Positions 61,409 to 64,000 of a stretch of DNA of 64,000 bases are shown piece by piece. Position 1 is the stretch's first letter, and every line of letters starts with the position of its first letter. The notes below the pieces were generated by a model. It was given only the letters and a program-made list of their open reading frames with translations. It ran no database searches and was not told the origin of the DNA. This DNA comes from Sulfopaludibacter sp963835555 (GTDB taxonomy: Bacteria > Acidobacteriota > Terriglobia > Bryobacterales > Bryobacteraceae), in NCBI GenBank assembly GCA_963835555.1, contig CAWIGC010000035.1, positions 186,001 through 250,000 on the forward strand. The letters run 5' to 3'. The translations under genes were made by a program, and so were the position numbers.

Positions 61409-62661
61409 TCAGAAAAAATCATGGGTTGATTCGGGCTCGGGCAGTTTGCCAAGTGAGTGATAGAGCGCGAGTTCGAGGCAGCGGAAGGTGCGGAATCCGT
61501 AGGATTTTCTCATAGTGACTTTGGCTTTGTTGTTCAGACCCTCGACGACGCCGCTGGAAAGTAACTTTTGAGCCCGGAAGTAGTTAAGGATCAGTTCGCG
61601 GTGCTCGCGCAGGGAGCGGGCGATTTTCTTCATCGGCTCGATGCGGGAGCGCATCACCTGACGGCACCATTCGTCGAGAAATTTCCCAGCCCAGGTAGCA
61701 GAGTTGTAATCCCATAGTTGCTGAAAGGCTTCCTTAAGAAGGTAGGCGCGGACGGTCTTCAGGTTGTAGCGGAGGATGTCGCGCAACCGGAAGCGCTGTT
61801 CGGTCTTCAGATTCTCTTCGCGTTTGAGCAGTAGCCAGCGTGACTTCTTCAGGACGGGCGTCTGGCCTTCCATGGCCATGCGGCGCGATTCGCCGGCGCG
61901 CACTTCATCGAGAGCCTTGTTCATCTTCGCCACGATATGGAAACGATCGAGGATATGGAGAGCCTCGGAGCACTTCTCGCGGATGACCTTCAAATAGGGC
62001 TCCCACATATCGGAACAGACGAAGACGATCTTGGAGGCCACTTCGTCGCCGATCATGGTGAAGAATCCCTGAAAGGATTCGATCGTTCTTTCTTTTCGAC
62101 CCAAAGCAGGCGTGTAACGTCGAGGTCGATCTGGTAAACCAACGTCAGGTACTTGTGGCCTTTGGCGTACTGGATCTCGTCGACTCCGATGGCGTCGATC
62201 TGGCCGAGAGTGCGATGCGCCAGTCCAAATGTGACGACATGCTCGACGGCGTCGAAAACCTTGTCCCAGGAAGTATGGAATGCTTCGGCCGTTTCCTTCC
62301 AGGAAAGCCGGCGCGCCCAGCGGGCCAGGAACAGCATATAGGCGTTGGTCAAGGTACGCTTGCCATCGCCCCAGGGCACTTCCTCGACGACGACCGCCGC
62401 ACAACGGCGGCAATCGACGCGACGCATGGAATAGAGCAGAAAGACCAGAAAACCCCAAAAAGGAATGAACTCGAAACGGCGCTCGGGGAGTTGATCGTAT
62501 CCAGGGGCCGGCTGATGGCAACGCGAACAAACCGCCACCGAACCCTTGCGCGGACGCACCCCGATCTCAATACTCTTGTGATCGGAGCTGAAACCGGCCT
62601 GCTGGTAAACGAATCCCGGAAAGCGGTGACAGCGGTTTAGAATCGTGATGAGCTGAAGCAT
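61409..62661 (-). pseudogene. ISL3 transposase, split by a one-base deletion
   Basis: The N-terminal part starts at the ATG at 62661 (MLQLITILNRCHRFPGFVYQ) with the zf-ISL3 zinc ribbon (CSRCH...CRRC) and the helix-turn-helix region. It carries the first catalytic Asp in DAIGVDEIQYAKG. At about 62095 the phrase LLWV continues as EKKERS in one frame and GRKERTIESFQGFF in the other; one G is missing. The second part has the remaining acidic residues (IVFVCSDMWEPYLKVIRE, FHIVAKMNKALDEVR) and the C-terminal block SSGVVEGLNNKAKVTMRKSYGF-like. Together they give 417 residues, the normal size. Either inactive or a sequence error. Confidence 0.88.
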
Positions 62662-63091
62662 GAAGTGGAAGATCGTGAAAGCGAGAACTACCAAAATAAC
62701 CCGCACCACCACCGCGGCGCGTCACGACCTTGAACATTACTGCCGGGATCTGAATGGCTGGCCCCGTTCTTGGATGGGGCTCGAAAAGGATCTGCCACCT
62801 GGGGAACAGTTACTTGCCCTGTTCCGGCCCTTCCTCGAACACCTGGCGGCGTCAGACCTGTCGCCGAAGACGATCCAGAAACACGTCGATAACATGTGGG
62901 CATTGGGCGGGGAGTTCATCCGCGATCTCCACTACGATTCCTCCCTGAGAAAGAAGCCAGTGGAGTTGGTTCTCCGCCAGATGATCGAGTACGGCGGGCC
63001 GCTCCTCTATCACGGTGGCGAAGATCAGCAGAGATCCTTCGATTCCACTTGCCGCAAGTTCCACCGGTTCCTCACGGCGACGGCTCGCTGA
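62660..63091 (+). CDS. Passenger protein inside the ISL3 element (integrase-SAM-like)
   Basis: A 143-residue protein starting back-to-back with the transposase (the two ATGs overlap). After a basic N-terminus the sequence PPGEQLLALFRPFLEHLAAS, DLSPKTIQKHVDNMWALGGE resembles the SAM-like N-terminal domain of tyrosine recombinases. It ends with DQQRSFDSTCRKFHRFLTAT and contains no catalytic Arg-His-Arg-Tyr set. It lies wholly between the element ends, so it moves with the transposon. Its role is unknown; it could regulate transposition or bind the ends. Confidence 0.65.
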   Translation: MKWKIVKARTTKITRTTTAARHDLEHYCRDLNGWPRSWMGLEKDLPPGEQLLALFRPFLEHLAASDLSPKTIQKHVDNMWALGGEFIRDLHYDSSLRKKPVELVLRQMIEYGGPLLYHGGEDQQRSFDSTCRKFHRFLTATAR

Positions 63092-63126
63092 CGCTCGCGG
63101 TCACCCACAAATTCCCCCGACGAGGC

Positions 63127-63134
63127 AAACCTAA
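63127..63134. repeat. Right copy of 8-bp target-site duplication
   Basis: AAACCTAA matches the copy at 61395-61402 and marks the right boundary of the ISL3-family element. Confidence 0.8.
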
Positions 63135-63143
63135 AAAGAGCAG

Positions 63144-64000
63144 TTAGATTGGGGCATCGGCAAGCCGACCAGCGTGTCCGATGATCTTGCCACCGAGAAA
63201 GTGACGGAACGCGGCGCTGAGAATCAGCTTCCACCGATCATCTTGCGTCAACTGCTCCGCACTCGTTTTAATTCGCTTTAGAAACCCGCTCACCTTGGTC
63301 AGAATTTCCGCGATCTGCGAGGCCTTCGCGTGCGTGCTCGTGATCTCCACCGTGGTCTGATTGCCGTGGCGAGTTTGTCGGGCGATGCCGTGCAAGGCCA
63401 ATGGCCGAGAAGTGATGGCCTCGGCGTGTTTGTCCGGAATTCCCAGACGCATGAAGATGGTCCACCAGTTGTAGACCAAGGCGATGATTCGCCCCATAAT
63501 CTGGCAGCGCTTCCGATCCTGTGTCGTGAACCCTGCCCACCCCCACTGGTTTTTCAACTCGTCAAAGTTATTCTCCGCGTCGCCCCGGTCCCGGTAGTGT
63601 TGTGCAACGGCTCGCACCTCATCCGGCAGCGATGTCACTAGCACGGCGTACTCATACTGCACTCCCTGGTGAGTCAACTCCGGTAAGTCCAAGGTCAACT
63701 GTTTGGCGGCTTTTCGCCCGCGCTTCTTCTTGCCGGCAGTTTCTACTTCCGGTGCCGGCTTAGTCTTCAAGGGCCGCCGCAGCACCACCACACGCCGCTC
63801 TTTGCTCCAGCCACTCAACCGCAATACGTCCGCTCTCCCCTGCCATTGTTGCCCCGCCTCCTCCCATTCCTCTTTCCCGAAGATCTGTCCGATCAGCTTC
63901 TTCACGTTGGCGCTCTGCTTGAGTTTGAACAGGTATTCAAGATCTCGCTCCTCGGCTCCCACCATGGCTTTCTCCGATCCCCAATGGCTATCCCCGCGCA
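63144..64000 (-). CDS. IS1380-type transposase (N-terminus outside window)
   Basis: The frame is open from the window edge to the stop at 63144, giving 285 residues. It contains the DDE-family blocks RGDSHWGSEKAM (second catalytic Asp region), FKLKQSANVKKL and RDRGDAENNFDELKNQWG with the third acidic residue, followed by GWAGFTTQDRKRCQIMGRII and YNWWTIFMRLG. This pattern fits IS1380/IS4-group transposases. The stop is close to the junction with the ISL3 element. Removing that element would place the HtrA gene end about 24 bp from this stop, so the right end of this older insertion may be what shortened HtrA. Confidence 0.88.
   Translation of the reverse strand, partial: RGDSHWGSEKAMVGAEERDLEYLFKLKQSANVKKLIGQIFGKEEWEEAGQQWQGRADVLRLSGWSKERRVVVLRRPLKTKPAPEVETAGKKKRGRKAAKQLTLDLPELTHQGVQYEYAVLVTSLPDEVRAVAQHYRDRGDAENNFDELKNQWGWAGFTTQDRKRCQIMGRIIALVYNWWTIFMRLGIPDKHAEAITSRPLALHGIARQTRHGNQTTVEITSTHAKASQIAEILTKVSGFLKRIKTSAEQLTQDDRWKLILSAAFRHFLGGKIIGHAGRLADAPI

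Larger units (their letters stand above)
61403..63126 (-). mobile_element. ISL3-family insertion sequence (1724 bp) with passenger gene
   Basis: The left end begins GGTTCGTCAGAAAAAATC and the right end, read inward, begins GCCTCGTCGGGGGAATTT; 11 of 18 positions agree, so these are imperfect terminal inverted repeats. The element is bounded by the 8-bp direct repeat AAACCTAA. It carries a minus-strand transposase gene split by one missing base and, on the plus strand, a 143-codon passenger gene that fills the rest of the element. The intact ends suggest a fairly recent insertion. Confidence 0.85.

Noticed and set aside
62085..62110. Programmed -1 frameshift in the ISL3 transposase
   Set aside because: The local sequence CGAAAAG is a poor slippery site and full-length single-frame transposases are the family norm; a one-base deletion explains it better.

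Overview
The window looks like an Acidobacteriota chromosome of the Solibacter/Bryobacter type. This rests on several lineage-typical families: an Oar-like TonB-dependent receptor with an N-terminal carboxypeptidase-regulatory-like domain, a VWFA-related secreted protein, a tricorn-type S41 peptidase, a DUF2934 protein, a MacB/FtsX permease fed by several HlyD adaptors, and a DUF3300 protein. The assignment is inferred from gene content only.

Layout. 1-10.8 kb: the receptor (its C-terminus lies outside the window), a small DUF2934 protein, an RND pump remnant, a secreted nonaheme cytochrome, an XRE regulator behind a palindrome, a Crp-family pseudogene with an internal deletion, a B12-binding-type radical SAM protein and an RRM RNA-binding protein. 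10.8-15.4 kb: an overlapping three-gene signalling operon (CHASE3-GAF-PAS histidine kinase, single receiver, NtrC-type sigma-54 activator). 15.5-17.7 kb: a stress-type membrane protein, an ECF sigma factor and a TlpA-like thioredoxin. 17.7-23.45 kb: a six-gene minus-strand nitrate operon (NarK-like MFS, cytochrome-b-like membrane protein, molybdopterin catalytic subunit, 4Fe-4S subunit, Rieske protein, small membrane protein) in which every gene is broken by small indels. 23.5-30.8 kb: DinB-like protein, VWFA protein, tricorn/S41 peptidase, acetamidase-like protein and O-antigen ligase.

30.8-47.3 kb: a compact, co-directional head-tail morphogenesis cluster on the minus strand: packaging-associated protein, large terminase, portal, scaffold, P22-type coat, connectors, tail tube, a G/GT pair joined by a canonical -1 slippery heptamer, a very short tape measure, distal tail proteins, a large hub with a lambda-gpL-like cysteine pattern, and a tail-fibre/hydrolase-like protein. 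There is no integrase, repressor, replication or lysis gene. It sits between an O-antigen ligase and a GT39 glycosyltransferase/asparagine synthetase pair. It is either a stripped prophage or a gene-transfer-agent-like (domesticated) particle, and is the most interesting object here.

47.4-61.4 kb: glycosyltransferase, asparagine synthetase, an operon of three HlyD adaptors plus a MacB-type permease without an ATPase, a secreted hypothetical protein, a DUF3300 protein with 24-bp tandem repeats, two degenerate receiver proteins and an HtrA-like protease lacking a PDZ domain. 61.4-64 kb: an ISL3-family element whose ends are defined by an 8-bp direct repeat and imperfect terminal inverted repeats. 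It carries a frameshifted transposase and a passenger gene, and lies beside an IS1380-type transposase that runs off the window.
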